DNA of 42,818 nt, taken from NCBI GenBank assembly GCA_029226225.1, contig JAQXXU010000040.1, positions 1 through 42,818 of the forward strand, read 5' to 3'. The notes beneath the pieces were generated by a model. It saw only the letters and a program-made list of their open reading frames with translations, was not told the origin of the DNA and did not search any database. This document shows positions 10,457 through 19,284 of this stretch, in pieces (position 1 is the first letter of the stretch; every line of letters begins with the position of its first letter). The translations under genes and the position numbers were made by a program. The DNA is from Lachnospiraceae bacterium. Lineage in GTDB: Bacteria; Bacillota; Clostridia; Lachnospirales; Lachnospiraceae.

Positions 10457-12562
10457 ATGGGGAAGAGCCTTTTTATAGCAGAAAAACCTATGGTCGCGAG
10501 AGCTTTCGCGGCCGTTTTTAATGACAACTTAAAAAGCTACGACGGCTACCAGGAGGGTAACAGCATCATCGTGACCTGGTGTGTAGGACACTTAGTCACG
10601 ATGAGCTACCCGGAAGCCTATGATCCTGCCCTGAAAAAATGGTCGATGAGCACACTGCCGTTTATCCCGACAGAGTTCAAATACGAAGTCATCCCGGGTG
10701 TAAAGAAGCAGTATGACGTCGTATCAAAGCTTTTAAACAGGGATGATGTCGACCGTATTTACGTCTGCACCGATAGCGGACGAGAAGGAGAGTACATCTA
10801 CCGTCTCGTCAGAAATCAGGCAGGCGTCCATGGTAAGGACGAGCGCCGTGTCTGGATCGATTCTCAGACTGACGAAGAGATAAAGCGCGGCATAAAAGAG
10901 GCAAAGCCGGAAAGTGACTACGACAGTCTCTCAGACGCTGCCTACCTTCGCGCAAAGGAAGACTACCTGATGGGAATTAATTTTTCAAGGCTCCTGACCT
11001 TGAAGTACGGAAACCAGATGGCATCATTCCTGCATTCGAGGCGGCAGGTGATCGCGGTCGGACGAGTCATGACCTGTGTGCTTGGCATGGTCGTGAGGCG
11101 TGAGATCGAGATCAGACAGTTTGTAAAGACACCGTTCTACAGGCTTCTGGCATATACAGGAGCAGGCGACGCAGATGGACTGTCATTCGAGTGGAGAAGC
11201 CAGAAGGATTCGAAGTACTTCAATTCACCGCTTTTATATAAAGAAAATGGATTTAAACAGCGCCAGAGCGCCGCAGAACTGGCACAGCTTCTGACAGGTA
11301 CAGATATATTTAAAAATGCACCTGTCGAAACAGGAGATAAAAACAGGCCTAAGGATATGGCTTCAGCTGATCTGGAGCTTACAGTGGTCTCTGTCCAGAA
11401 AAAGGATGAAAAAAAGAATCCGCCGCTCCTCTATAATCTCGCAGAGATACAGAATGACGCGTCAAAGTTTTTTAAGATATCGCCTGATCAGACACTGACT
11501 ATCATCCAGTCTCTGTATGAGAAAAAGCTCGTGACTTATCCGCGTACCGACGCCAGGGTGCTTTCATCCGCGATAGCAAAAGAGATCGATAAAAATATCC
11601 GAGGACTTCAGACTCTTCCGATTTTTAAACCATTCTGTGACGAGATTTTTGAAAGTGGGACATATAAGAATATCGGAAAGACCAGATACACCGATGATAA
11701 AAAGATCACCGACCACTATGCCATCATACCTACAGGACAGGGGCTTTCGGCACTTAAAGGCTTAAACCCCACTGAGCAGAGAGTATACGAGACGATAGCC
11801 CGCAGGTTCTTAGCTATATTTTACCCACAGGCTGTGTATAAGAAAACGGCAGTAGAGGTGACGGCACCGCTACATGACGCAGGACAGAGCTTTACCGAGC
11901 ATTTTTACGCGAATGATAAGTACCTGGCAAAAGAAGGATACTTAAAGGTCATGAAGTATTCTTTTTTCAAGGATAAAAAGCAGGATTCCACCTCTGCGAA
12001 CGAGCTTCTGGCCAGTATAAAAAAAGGCGATAAAATAAATGCACATTCGCTTGAGATCAAAGAGGGCGAGACCTCGCCTCCGAAGAGATATACCTCAGGT
12101 TCCATGATCCTTGCGATGGAAAATGCCGGCTCGCTGATAGAAGACGATGAGCTGAGAGAACAGATAAAGTCAAACGGTATCGGGACTTCTGCCACGCGTG
12201 CCGGTATTCTCGAAAAACTCGTGAAGAACCGCTATCTGTCTCTGAATAAAAAGACCCAGGTCATCACTCCGACACTTACAGGCGAGATGATCTACTACGT
12301 GGTAGGTTATTCTATCCGACCTATGCTTGACCCCGTGCTTACAGCCAGCTGGGAAAAGGGGCTGTCGCAGGTGGCTGACGCTGAGATAGAGGAAGACGAG
12401 TATATGACTAAGCTCTCAGCCTTCATCACGAAGTACACAGACCGGGTAAAAGGCGAGAACAACGGAGAGATACTATCTAAATGCTTTAACTACGCCGCAC
12501 AGTTTTACAAGAAAGGCTCATATGGCGGGATAGCAAAGGAGAAGAAAGGAAGCACCAAATGA
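10457..12562 (+). CDS. topB: DNA topoisomerase III (type IA)
   Basis: Decatenates and relaxes negatively supercoiled DNA through a transient 5'-phosphotyrosine link. 701 residues, close to B. subtilis TopB. The TOPRIM domain is at the N-terminus (SLFIAEKPMVARAF; acidic cluster CTDSGREGEYIYRLV). The catalytic tyrosine is Y361 in LVTYPRTDARVLSS. The late motif NGIGTSATRAGILEKL is present. No C-terminal zinc-finger cysteine repeats are seen, as is usual for TopB compared with TopA. AAAGGAG precedes the ATG. The TGA overlaps the ATG of the next gene (ATGA), so translation of that gene is probably coupled. Confidence 0.94.
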   Translation: MGKSLFIAEKPMVARAFAAVFNDNLKSYDGYQEGNSIIVTWCVGHLVTMSYPEAYDPALKKWSMSTLPFIPTEFKYEVIPGVKKQYDVVSKLLNRDDVDRIYVCTDSGREGEYIYRLVRNQAGVHGKDERRVWIDSQTDEEIKRGIKEAKPESDYDSLSDAAYLRAKEDYLMGINFSRLLTLKYGNQMASFLHSRRQVIAVGRVMTCVLGMVVRREIEIRQFVKTPFYRLLAYTGAGDADGLSFEWRSQKDSKYFNSPLLYKENGFKQRQSAAELAQLLTGTDIFKNAPVETGDKNRPKDMASADLELTVVSVQKKDEKKNPPLLYNLAEIQNDASKFFKISPDQTLTIIQSLYEKKLVTYPRTDARVLSSAIAKEIDKNIRGLQTLPIFKPFCDEIFESGTYKNIGKTRYTDDKKITDHYAIIPTGQGLSALKGLNPTEQRVYETIARRFLAIFYPQAVYKKTAVEVTAPLHDAGQSFTEHFYANDKYLAKEGYLKVMKYSFFKDKKQDSTSANELLASIKKGDKINAHSLEIKEGETSPPKRYTSGSMILAMENAGSLIEDDELREQIKSNGIGTSATRAGILEKLVKNRYLSLNKKTQVITPTLTGEMIYYVVGYSIRPMLDPVLTASWEKGLSQVADAEIEEDEYMTKLSAFITKYTDRVKGENNGEILSKCFNYAAQFYKKGSYGGIAKEKKGSTK

Positions 12563-13239
12563 ACTGCAAGATAAAGGATATGTACGACCTGAGCCACTCG
12601 ATCGCGGCTCCGTTACTGGAAAAATACGAGTACCCATGGGAGGTACTTCCTGCTATAGGAGACTTCATAAGAGAAGTCGGACCAAAGCTCGATACTTCTG
12701 TCTATGAGGACAGAGGTGACTTCATCTACATCGCAAAGTCAGTGAAATTCGTAAATGAAGTGACTAACACTATAATCGGGCCATGCATCATAGGACCTGA
12801 CACCGAAGTCCGCCCAGGAGCTTTTATCCGCGGAAACGCCATCATCGGAGCAGACTGTGTGGTCGGCAATTCCACCGAGATAAAGAATGACATCATCTTT
12901 GATAATGTCGAAGTCCCGCACTACAACTACGTCGGCGATTCAGTTCTTGGATTTCACGCTCACATGGGCGCAGGCTCTATCACGAGTAATATCAAAAGTG
13001 ACCGTACAAATGTAGTCATAAAGGACTTTTCTACCGGAGAGAAAATAGAGACAGGCCTACGTAAAATAGGCGCTCTCCTTGGCGATTATGTAGAAGTAGG
13101 CTGTAATACAGTCTTAAATCCGGGAAGCGTAGTAGGCTCTCATACCACAATCTACCCGGTATCGATGATCCGCGGAATCATACCTGCGAACTCAGTGGTA
13201 AAAAATCGTGCCAAACAGGAGATAATAAGTAAAAAATAA
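12559..13239 (+). CDS. Left-handed beta-helix (hexapeptide repeat) protein related to the acetyltransferase half of GlmU
   Basis: 226 residues. A short helical N-terminus is followed by hexapeptide repeats from about residue 70 (IIGPCIIGPDTEVRPGAFIRGNAIIG..., then VVGNSTEIKN, YVEVGCNTVLNPGSVVG). The repeat order and GSITSNIKSDRTNVV resemble the C-terminal part of GlmU and related sugar-1-phosphate acyltransferases. The nucleotidyltransferase half is absent. It may acetylate a sugar phosphate or only bind one; the substrate is unknown. Its start overlaps the topB stop by 4 nt. A strong terminator closes the operon 5 nt after its stop. Confidence 0.75.
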   Translation: MNCKIKDMYDLSHSIAAPLLEKYEYPWEVLPAIGDFIREVGPKLDTSVYEDRGDFIYIAKSVKFVNEVTNTIIGPCIIGPDTEVRPGAFIRGNAIIGADCVVGNSTEIKNDIIFDNVEVPHYNYVGDSVLGFHAHMGAGSITSNIKSDRTNVVIKDFSTGEKIETGLRKIGALLGDYVEVGCNTVLNPGSVVGSHTTIYPVSMIRGIIPANSVVKNRAKQEIISKK

Positions 13240-13243
13240 TAGC

Positions 13244-13274
13244 AAAAGCGCCGCGGCATCGCCGCGGCGCTTTT
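13244..13274 (+). terminator. Strong terminator ending the glnS-topB run
   Basis: A 14-bp perfect stem, AAAAGCGCCGCGGC / GCCGCGGCGCTTTT, with a 3-nt loop. Because of the flanking A and T runs it could act on both strands. Confidence 0.92.
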
Positions 13275-13317
13275 AGTTGGAAAAAGAAAAAAGATTACTT
13301 AACATTGACTGTTCGAT

Positions 13318-13407
13318 AGTATTGTACTAAAATAACAATACTAAGTAAAGTTCTATTTTTTCATGATACATTGAATAGAATTCATTACGAGAAAGTGCCA
13401 AATGGCA
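13318..13407. promoter_or_regulatory. Three palindromes upstream of the LysR gene (candidate operators)
   Basis: AGTATTGT/ACAATACT (13318-13325, 13335-13342), TTCTATT/AATAGAA (13351-13357, 13374-13380) and TGCCAAATGGCA (13396-13407) lie in the AT-rich 166-nt gap before the regulator. LysR-type proteins often autoregulate through dyads of this kind. The assignment as operator is inference. Confidence 0.4.
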
Positions 13408-13440
13408 TTGTTAAATAAAATGAAAAGGAAACTAGCATAA

Positions 13441-14316
13441 GTGACTCTACTATCATATGAGATATTCCAGACGATCCTCGAACAGGGATCATTCGCAAAG
13501 GCGGCCCAGGTACTTCACCTGACTCCGTCGGCCATAAGCCATTCCATATCATCTATGGAAGAAGAAATCGGTTTTGCGCTTTTTATAAGAGGCAAGAACG
13601 GAGTAAAGCTTTCAAGCGCTGGAGAGGAGATCAACCCTTATATACAGAGGATAGTTTCGGCGGAGCAGAACTTAAAGCAGGCAGTCTCACAGATGAAGGG
13701 ATTGGGCGCCGGCAAGGTGAACATCGGCACGATAAACTCTGTCTGTCTGGCCTGGATACCGGATATCATAAGGACCTTCGTCGAAGAGCACCCACAAATC
13801 GCTGTAGAGCTGTATCAGGGCTCCTACAATGACGTCGTGGAGTGGGTCAGGAATGGCACCATAGACATAGGGATCATCTCGGAGGCGGCTTCAGATGGAC
13901 TTCCATTTATACCTTTAGCAGAGGATGATCTCGTAGCTGTAGTGCCTAAGGGATATATGCCGGCAGACACGAAGTACATCACACCTGAAGATCTTAAAGA
14001 CCAGCCTTTTGTCATCCAGCAGGACAGCTGTGATATCGATATCATAAAGTATTTGGGCGAGTACAATCTTCAAGTTCGTGCCAATTGTCACATTCTCGAC
14101 GATCAGTCAGCCATAGCGATGGTAGAATGCCGGACGGGTATTTTACTTATGCCAAAGCTCGGACTCATAAATCCCCCAGATGATGTAGTCATCTATCCGC
14201 TTTACCCGAGACACTACAGACAGCTCGGCGTAGTCTGCCTGTCAAAGGATTTCCTATCACCGGCTGCAAAGGTCATGACCCAGCATATAAGAAAGCTGGT
14301 GGGAGAGGAAAGATAA
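13441..14316 (+). CDS. LysR-family transcriptional regulator
   Basis: 291 residues, typical LysR length. The N-terminal winged helix-turn-helix is clear: FQTILEQGSFAKAAQVLHLTPSAISHSISSMEEEIG. After the linker helix (AEQNLKQAVSQMKG) come the two lobes of a periplasmic-binding-like effector domain (KVNIGTINSVCLAWIPDII, then the Asp-Ile-Gly segment IDIGIISEA). The GTG start is taken because AAAAGGAAA precedes it and the family aligns from the first residues. It stands alone between a terminator and the FliB-like gene, with no divergent partner, so its regulon cannot be inferred. The dyads upstream suggest autoregulation. Confidence 0.9.
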   Translation: MTLLSYEIFQTILEQGSFAKAAQVLHLTPSAISHSISSMEEEIGFALFIRGKNGVKLSSAGEEINPYIQRIVSAEQNLKQAVSQMKGLGAGKVNIGTINSVCLAWIPDIIRTFVEEHPQIAVELYQGSYNDVVEWVRNGTIDIGIISEAASDGLPFIPLAEDDLVAVVPKGYMPADTKYITPEDLKDQPFVIQQDSCDIDIIKYLGEYNLQVRANCHILDDQSAIAMVECRTGILLMPKLGLINPPDDVVIYPLYPRHYRQLGVVCLSKDFLSPAAKVMTQHIRKLVGEER

Positions 14317-14346
14317 GACACCTGACTCCGCTCTGTATTATAATAA

Positions 14347-15486
14347 ATGGATACCTATATCATTCAATTCGAAAAACACTACTCCTGTCTGACAGGAAGC
14401 TGTCCCCAGCACTGCTGTAATGGCTGGACTATCCCTGTGGATGGCAATACCTGGAGCCGCATAGAAAAAGAGCGGGGAAAGACAGGAGTTATGCTTAGGC
14501 AGCATATCACAGGAAAAACTGACGATGACCGCCAGATAAAGAAGATCTTTGGGAAATGCCCGTTTCTCGATAAAAATAAACTCTGTGAACTTCATAAAAA
14601 CGGAAGGCAGGAATTAGAACCGCTCGTGTGCCGGCAGTTTCCTCATCAGGTCTTAGACCTCGGTGACAGGCGGGAAGTCACGATGCTTTTATCCTGCTAT
14701 TCAGCGGCAAAGGCATTCTGTGAGCATCCTGATGAGATCAGATTTGAAAATGGCGGAGAAGACTTTGAATCGTATTATGTGATCGAAAACAGGGATGAGC
14801 CTTTTCTTGAACTTCTCCTTTCAGAAAGAAAAAAATTACTGGACGTGATAGCGGACACTTCGCGTGGGCTGCCGATCATTTTTTCAAGTGTATATGCTTA
14901 TGCGGCGGCGACAAATGCCAGGTATTTAAGTAACGAGTCGAGGCAGAGCACCTGGGAGGTAGAGTTGAGCTTCAATCCGGATGACTGGGGGGAATTCGCG
15001 GTAGGAGACGGAAGTGACTACGCTTTTTTCCCGATAGAGCTTATGGACAAATGCATCCTCGGACTTATAGACTACAGCTTTCTATTTAAGAGAAACCGCA
15101 GGTTGTGGCATCTGATAAGAAAATACGAAAGGCTTTTCGGAAAACTGTACCAGGGAGAGGCCGAGAAATGGCTGAATGAGCAGCTTACACGTCTTTACAG
15201 TGAGGAACCTGCTTTTGAGAAAAGACACCGGAACTATTTTTATTATACGATGCTGCAGCTGTATCCGCTGGCCTATGAGAGCTATTTCTGGCAGAGGCAG
15301 ACGCTGCTTGCGATATTCTACACGGAGCTTCTTATGATACTCGATGTGACAGAATATGTCACAGAAAAAAAAGTGCCGGATGAGGAAACACAGATACTTA
15401 CACTCAGCTGCTTCGAACGCGGTACCAGACATAATCCGCCTATGACTGAAAATATATACAATGTCATCAGGAACGAATTTATATAA
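14347..15486 (+). CDS. FliB-family (flagellin lysine-N-methylase-like) cysteine-rich protein
   Basis: 379 residues. The N-terminal cysteine cluster C14, C19, C23, C24 (CLTGSCPQHCCNGW) is followed by CPFLDKNKLCELH and VCRQFPHQ, the pattern of the FliB/YkgJ-like group that probably binds a metal or iron-sulfur cluster. Salmonella FliB is required for N-methylation of flagellin lysines; other members are uncharacterised. No flagellar gene is in the window, so the name gives the family and not a proven role. There is no Shine-Dalgarno site: TATTATAATAA runs directly into the ATG. A large symmetrical terminator follows at once. Confidence 0.72.
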   Translation: MDTYIIQFEKHYSCLTGSCPQHCCNGWTIPVDGNTWSRIEKERGKTGVMLRQHITGKTDDDRQIKKIFGKCPFLDKNKLCELHKNGRQELEPLVCRQFPHQVLDLGDRREVTMLLSCYSAAKAFCEHPDEIRFENGGEDFESYYVIENRDEPFLELLLSERKKLLDVIADTSRGLPIIFSSVYAYAAATNARYLSNESRQSTWEVELSFNPDDWGEFAVGDGSDYAFFPIELMDKCILGLIDYSFLFKRNRRLWHLIRKYERLFGKLYQGEAEKWLNEQLTRLYSEEPAFEKRHRNYFYYTMLQLYPLAYESYFWQRQTLLAIFYTELLMILDVTEYVTEKKVPDEETQILTLSCFERGTRHNPPMTENIYNVIRNEFI

Positions 15487-15531
15487 TGCACAAATTTTAT
15501 CGTGACAAGCGATAAAATTTGTGCATTTTTT
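15487..15531 (+). terminator. Terminator after the FliB-like gene
   Basis: A 16-bp perfect stem, TGCACAAATTTTATCG / CGATAAAATTTGTGCA, with a 7-nt loop and a T-run. It begins immediately after the stop codon. Confidence 0.92.
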
Positions 15532-15542
15532 ATATATTTCAC

Positions 15543-15571
15543 TTGTATAAAAGCACTTAATAGGGTACAAT
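15543..15571 (+). promoter_or_regulatory. Promoter of the V-type ATPase operon
   Basis: TTGTAT (-35), a 17-nt spacer, then TACAAT (-10), about 90 nt before the first ATPase gene and just after the preceding terminator. Confidence 0.7.
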
Positions 15572-15658
15572 ATTCGTGTTGTTAATTATTTCTTAATTTT
15601 CAGCCACGAATGTACATGACAAGAGGGGCTTGAAAAAGGGAAGGACAGGTGATGTTAT

Positions 15659-15970
15659 TTGGCGAAGGAAGTTATCGACCGCATCAGAAAGGCTGAAAAT
15701 GATCTCGATGACAGCTTGCAGGCAGCGAAGAAAAAGGCTGCAGAGCTGATAGATCAGGCTAAGGCTGATGCGAAGGAGTCCAGGAACGCAAGACTTTCTG
15801 AGGCCAGACAGAAGGCTGATGCGGCCATTAAGGCTGCTCAGGAGGAATCGGATCAGGCACTCGAGAGAGCCCGCCTCGATGGGGCAGGCGTGAAGGAAGA
15901 ACTCCTGAAGAACTCCGGACAGAAGATGGATGAGGCCGTCACGAAGGTGATCGCGGCGCTGACGTCCTAG
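15659..15970 (+). CDS. ntpF: V-type ATPase peripheral-stalk subunit (H/G, AhaH-like; NtpF in Enterococcus)
   Basis: 103 residues, almost entirely an Ala/Lys/Glu-rich coiled coil (KKKAAELIDQAKADAKESRN...), as in archaeal AhaH and E. hirae NtpF. With subunit E it forms the peripheral stalks that tie the catalytic head to subunit I. The start is TTG 15659 with AGGTGAT upstream; no in-frame ATG fits better. It is the first gene of the operon, with 15 nt to ntpI, the usual position for this subunit. The low-complexity sequence makes identity rest partly on context. Confidence 0.85.
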   Translation: MAKEVIDRIRKAENDLDDSLQAAKKKAAELIDQAKADAKESRNARLSEARQKADAAIKAAQEESDQALERARLDGAGVKEELLKNSGQKMDEAVTKVIAALTS

Positions 15971-15985
15971 GAAGGAGGAGTATAA

Positions 15986-18046
15986 ATGGCTGTAATGCCT
16001 ATGAAACGCATGACGCTCATAGCCATGCGGCGGGACAGAAAAGAGTTACTCCAGTTCCTGCAGAGGCAGGGCACCACAGAGATAGACACGGATGTAGCAG
16101 ATGACGGCATCTATAAAAAAATCGATGTATCATTACAGAAGCAGATATTTTTAAAAAATATCAAGCAGGCCGAGGATGCACTTGACATCTTAAACAGGAT
16201 AGCACCTGAAAAAAAGTCACTCCTTTCGTCACTGGCGGGACGTGAGATCATAAGCCTTAAGGACTTCGAGAAGGACTTAGGCAGAAGAAATGAGATCATG
16301 TCAGTCATCACGAAGATAAACTCCCTGTACAAGGAAAATCTCGAGCTGATAGCGCAGATCCCGAAAGATGAGATGGACAGGGAAGCCTTAGTTCCATGGG
16401 AGGGCTTTGACTTACCGCTTGATTTCTCTGGGACCGAAAAGACAAAGGCTTTCATCGGAACCCTTCCGGGTGAGCTTTCGGCAGAGGATATCTACCTGAC
16501 GCTCGGGATGCTCTTTAGGGAAGCTGACAGAGTAGATGTGGAGATCATCTCGAAGTCTGAGCAGTACACGGCGGTCATGTTCGTGACAGGGAATGAAAAT
16601 GCCGAAGAACTGAAGGATGTCCTTCACAGGATGAACTTCACGAAGGCTCCTTCACAGGCAGTGACTGATTCAGATGGTACTTCACTTACTCCGGCAAAGG
16701 CTATCGAGAGGATAGACGCCCAGACCGCGAGAAAAGCTGCGAGAAGAAAGCAGATAGAATCGGAGATCACCGATCTGGCCGCAAGCAGGCATGATATCGA
16801 GCTTATCAGAGACTATTTCACGATGAGAAAAGATAAGTACGATGTCATCGGAAGCATAAATCAGTCGGATCATGTGGTCATCATCACGGGCTATGTGGCA
16901 GCCGAGGATGTGCCGAAGCTCGAAGCCGCATTAAATGAGCGGTTTGATCTGGCCTGTGATTTTTCTGATCCATCAGAGGACGCAGACGTCCCGGTAAAGC
17001 TTAAGAACAACGCTTTTGCTTCTCCGGTAGAGGGAGTTATCGCTAGCTACTCGCTTCCTGGAAAGGGTGAAGTGGATCCGTCAATGGCTGTGTCATTGTT
17101 CTATTATTTCTTCTTCGGACTGATGCTTTCTGATGCCGCCTACGGTATCATCATTGCATTAGCCTGCGGGATAATCCTGAAGAAGTTCAAGAACATGGAG
17201 CCGGGGACGAGAAAGACATTCCAGATGTTTTTCTTCTGCGGAGTTGCTACTACGATAGTTGGTTTTATTTTTGGAAGCTTCTTCGGAGACATGTTTTCCT
17301 CAGTGGCACAGACCTTTGGACATATGCCAAAGGCACAGGCTGATAAGCTTCTGCCGGCTATCTGGTTCAATCCACTCGATGACCCGATCAAGATGCTTAC
17401 CTTCTGCTTTGCAGTCGGACTCATCCATCTGTTTACTGGACTTGGCATCCTGATGTATCAGGACATAAAGAACGGACATGTGCTTGATGCCATCTATGAT
17501 GGACTCTTCTGGTATATGTTCGTCGGAGGCTGCGTGCTTCTGCTTTTATGCCTGCCTATGATCACGGGAATGCTCGGGCTTAGCTTCACACTCGGTCCTA
17601 CAGTAAAGACTGTAAGTATCTGGATAGCGCTTATCGGATTTGCAGGAGTCGTACTTTTCTCAGGAAGAGAATCGAGAAACTGGGGAAAGAGACTGGCAAA
17701 GGGTCTCTACGGCGCATACGGAATTACATCTTATTTATCCGATGTGCTCTCGTATTCGAGACTTCTAGCATTAGGACTGGCTACATCAGTTATCTCATCG
17801 GTATTTAACACGATGGCAGGAATGGTCGGAGGAGCAGTACCGATAGTTATCGGAGTAGTGCTCTACGCGGTGATATTTATCATCGGACACATTCTGAATA
17901 TGGCAATAAATGCGCTTGGCGCATATGTTCACACCAACAGACTCCAGTACGTGGAGTTCTTTGGAAAATTCTACAACGGCGGCGGACGTCCGTTTGAGGC
18001 GTTCGACCAGAAAACAAAGTACATAAGAATTAAGGAGGATATCTGA
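15986..18046 (+). CDS. ntpI: V-type ATPase subunit I (a-subunit)
   Basis: Membrane stator of the ATPase; it carries the half-channels for the coupling ion. 686 residues, the usual size. The first ~340 residues are cytosolic, with coiled-coil stretches around 60-110 and 235-280. About eight membrane segments follow from PSMAVSLFYYFFFGLMLSDA onward. The essential arginine is R592 in the conserved helix DVLSYSRLLALGLAT, and NMAINALGAYVHTNRLQYVEFFGKFY marks the C-terminus. AAGGAGG precedes the ATG. The K subunit starts 3 nt after its stop. Confidence 0.96.
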   Translation: MAVMPMKRMTLIAMRRDRKELLQFLQRQGTTEIDTDVADDGIYKKIDVSLQKQIFLKNIKQAEDALDILNRIAPEKKSLLSSLAGREIISLKDFEKDLGRRNEIMSVITKINSLYKENLELIAQIPKDEMDREALVPWEGFDLPLDFSGTEKTKAFIGTLPGELSAEDIYLTLGMLFREADRVDVEIISKSEQYTAVMFVTGNENAEELKDVLHRMNFTKAPSQAVTDSDGTSLTPAKAIERIDAQTARKAARRKQIESEITDLAASRHDIELIRDYFTMRKDKYDVIGSINQSDHVVIITGYVAAEDVPKLEAALNERFDLACDFSDPSEDADVPVKLKNNAFASPVEGVIASYSLPGKGEVDPSMAVSLFYYFFFGLMLSDAAYGIIIALACGIILKKFKNMEPGTRKTFQMFFFCGVATTIVGFIFGSFFGDMFSSVAQTFGHMPKAQADKLLPAIWFNPLDDPIKMLTFCFAVGLIHLFTGLGILMYQDIKNGHVLDAIYDGLFWYMFVGGCVLLLLCLPMITGMLGLSFTLGPTVKTVSIWIALIGFAGVVLFSGRESRNWGKRLAKGLYGAYGITSYLSDVLSYSRLLALGLATSVISSVFNTMAGMVGGAVPIVIGVVLYAVIFIIGHILNMAINALGAYVHTNRLQYVEFFGKFYNGGGRPFEAFDQKTKYIRIKEDI

Positions 18047-18526
<480 letters not shown>

Positions 18527-18659
18527 CCGAAAGCTTGTAGATGAGAACGAGCTGAAAGCTAAGTTCGAATCACAAGCGAGGTCGTTCTTTGAGATTAGCG
18601 AGGACAAGCCTGGGCGTAAGTCCGAGCTTACCGACAAGAACTTCCTTTTTATTTATTAG
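18527..18659 (+). repeat. Structured intergenic element between ntpK and ntpE
   Basis: Starts right after the ntpK stop with CCGAAAGCTT, then GTAGATGAGAACGAG (18537-18551), which recurs at the ntp F/A junction. AGAACGA (18544-18550) can pair with TCGTTCT (18591-18597), and AAGTTC with GAACTT near the end. TTAGCGAGGACAAGC resembles the cores of the other large hairpins in this window. A T-rich stretch and the ntpE Shine-Dalgarno site follow. The upstream part of the ORF called from 18589 is non-coding. Confidence 0.6.
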
Positions 18660-18678
18660 AAAGGAGAACAGTACAGAT

Positions 18679-19266
18679 ATGACCGGATTAGACAAGATCA
18701 TAAATGAGATAAAAGAAGAGTCGGATCAGACTACTGCGGATATCTTAAAAAATGGCCGTGATAAGGCAGCTGAGATCACGGCCGCTGCCGAAAAAGATAC
18801 AGCCGCTGCCGAGAAAGAGATCACAGATAAAGCCGAAGCGACCGTAAAGCAGATACGACAGAGAGCCGCAGACGGGGCAGACCTGATAAAGAAGCGTGCA
18901 GTTCTTGCTGCAAAGCAGGAGATCATCTCTGAGACTTTAGAGGCAGCAAAGCAGAGGCTATATCAGCTTTCGAACAGTGATTACGCTGATTTTTTAAAGA
19001 AGCTTATCGTAAAAAATGCTGACACAGGCGAAGGGATCATCGCGATAGGAAGCCTCGATTCAGACAGGCTTCCATCGGATTTCATAAGCCAGGTAAACGC
19101 GGTGCTTTCTGATGGAAAGACAGTTAAGGCTGCTGAAAAGCCTGCTGACATAGGACACGGAGTCATCCTGTCATATGAAGGCGCAGCCGAGAACCTGTCG
19201 ATCGACGAACTTTTTGCAGCAAAGAAGGACGAGCTTACGGACATAGTAAAAGGCATTTTATTTTAA
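18679..19266 (+). CDS. ntpE: V-type ATPase subunit E (peripheral stalk)
   Basis: 195 residues from ATG 18679, which has AAAGGAG 13 nt upstream. The ORF-track start at 18589 would only translate the intergenic element. The N-terminal half is a coiled coil rich in Ala, Glu and Lys (DKAAEITAAAEKDTAAAEKEI). The C-terminal globular part (ADIGHGVILSYEGAAENLSIDELFAAKKDEL) matches the E-subunit domain that binds the top of A3B3. It pairs with the small coiled-coil subunit encoded first in the operon. ntpC follows after 18 nt. Confidence 0.92.
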   Translation: MTGLDKIINEIKEESDQTTADILKNGRDKAAEITAAAEKDTAAAEKEITDKAEATVKQIRQRAADGADLIKKRAVLAAKQEIISETLEAAKQRLYQLSNSDYADFLKKLIVKNADTGEGIIAIGSLDSDRLPSDFISQVNAVLSDGKTVKAAEKPADIGHGVILSYEGAAENLSIDELFAAKKDELTDIVKGILF

Positions 19267-19284
19267 CCGCGAAAGGAGGTACTT

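Noticed and set aside
18555-18580. tRNA-like T-loop (GTTCGAATC) in the K/E gap, and GGTTCGAAC in the F/A gap
   Set aside because: No cloverleaf, acceptor stem or anticodon arm can be formed around them; the match is due to the TTCGAA palindrome.
18589-18678. N-terminal extension of ntpE
   Set aside because: It lies in the structured K/E gap; the Shine-Dalgarno site and family alignment favour ATG 18679.
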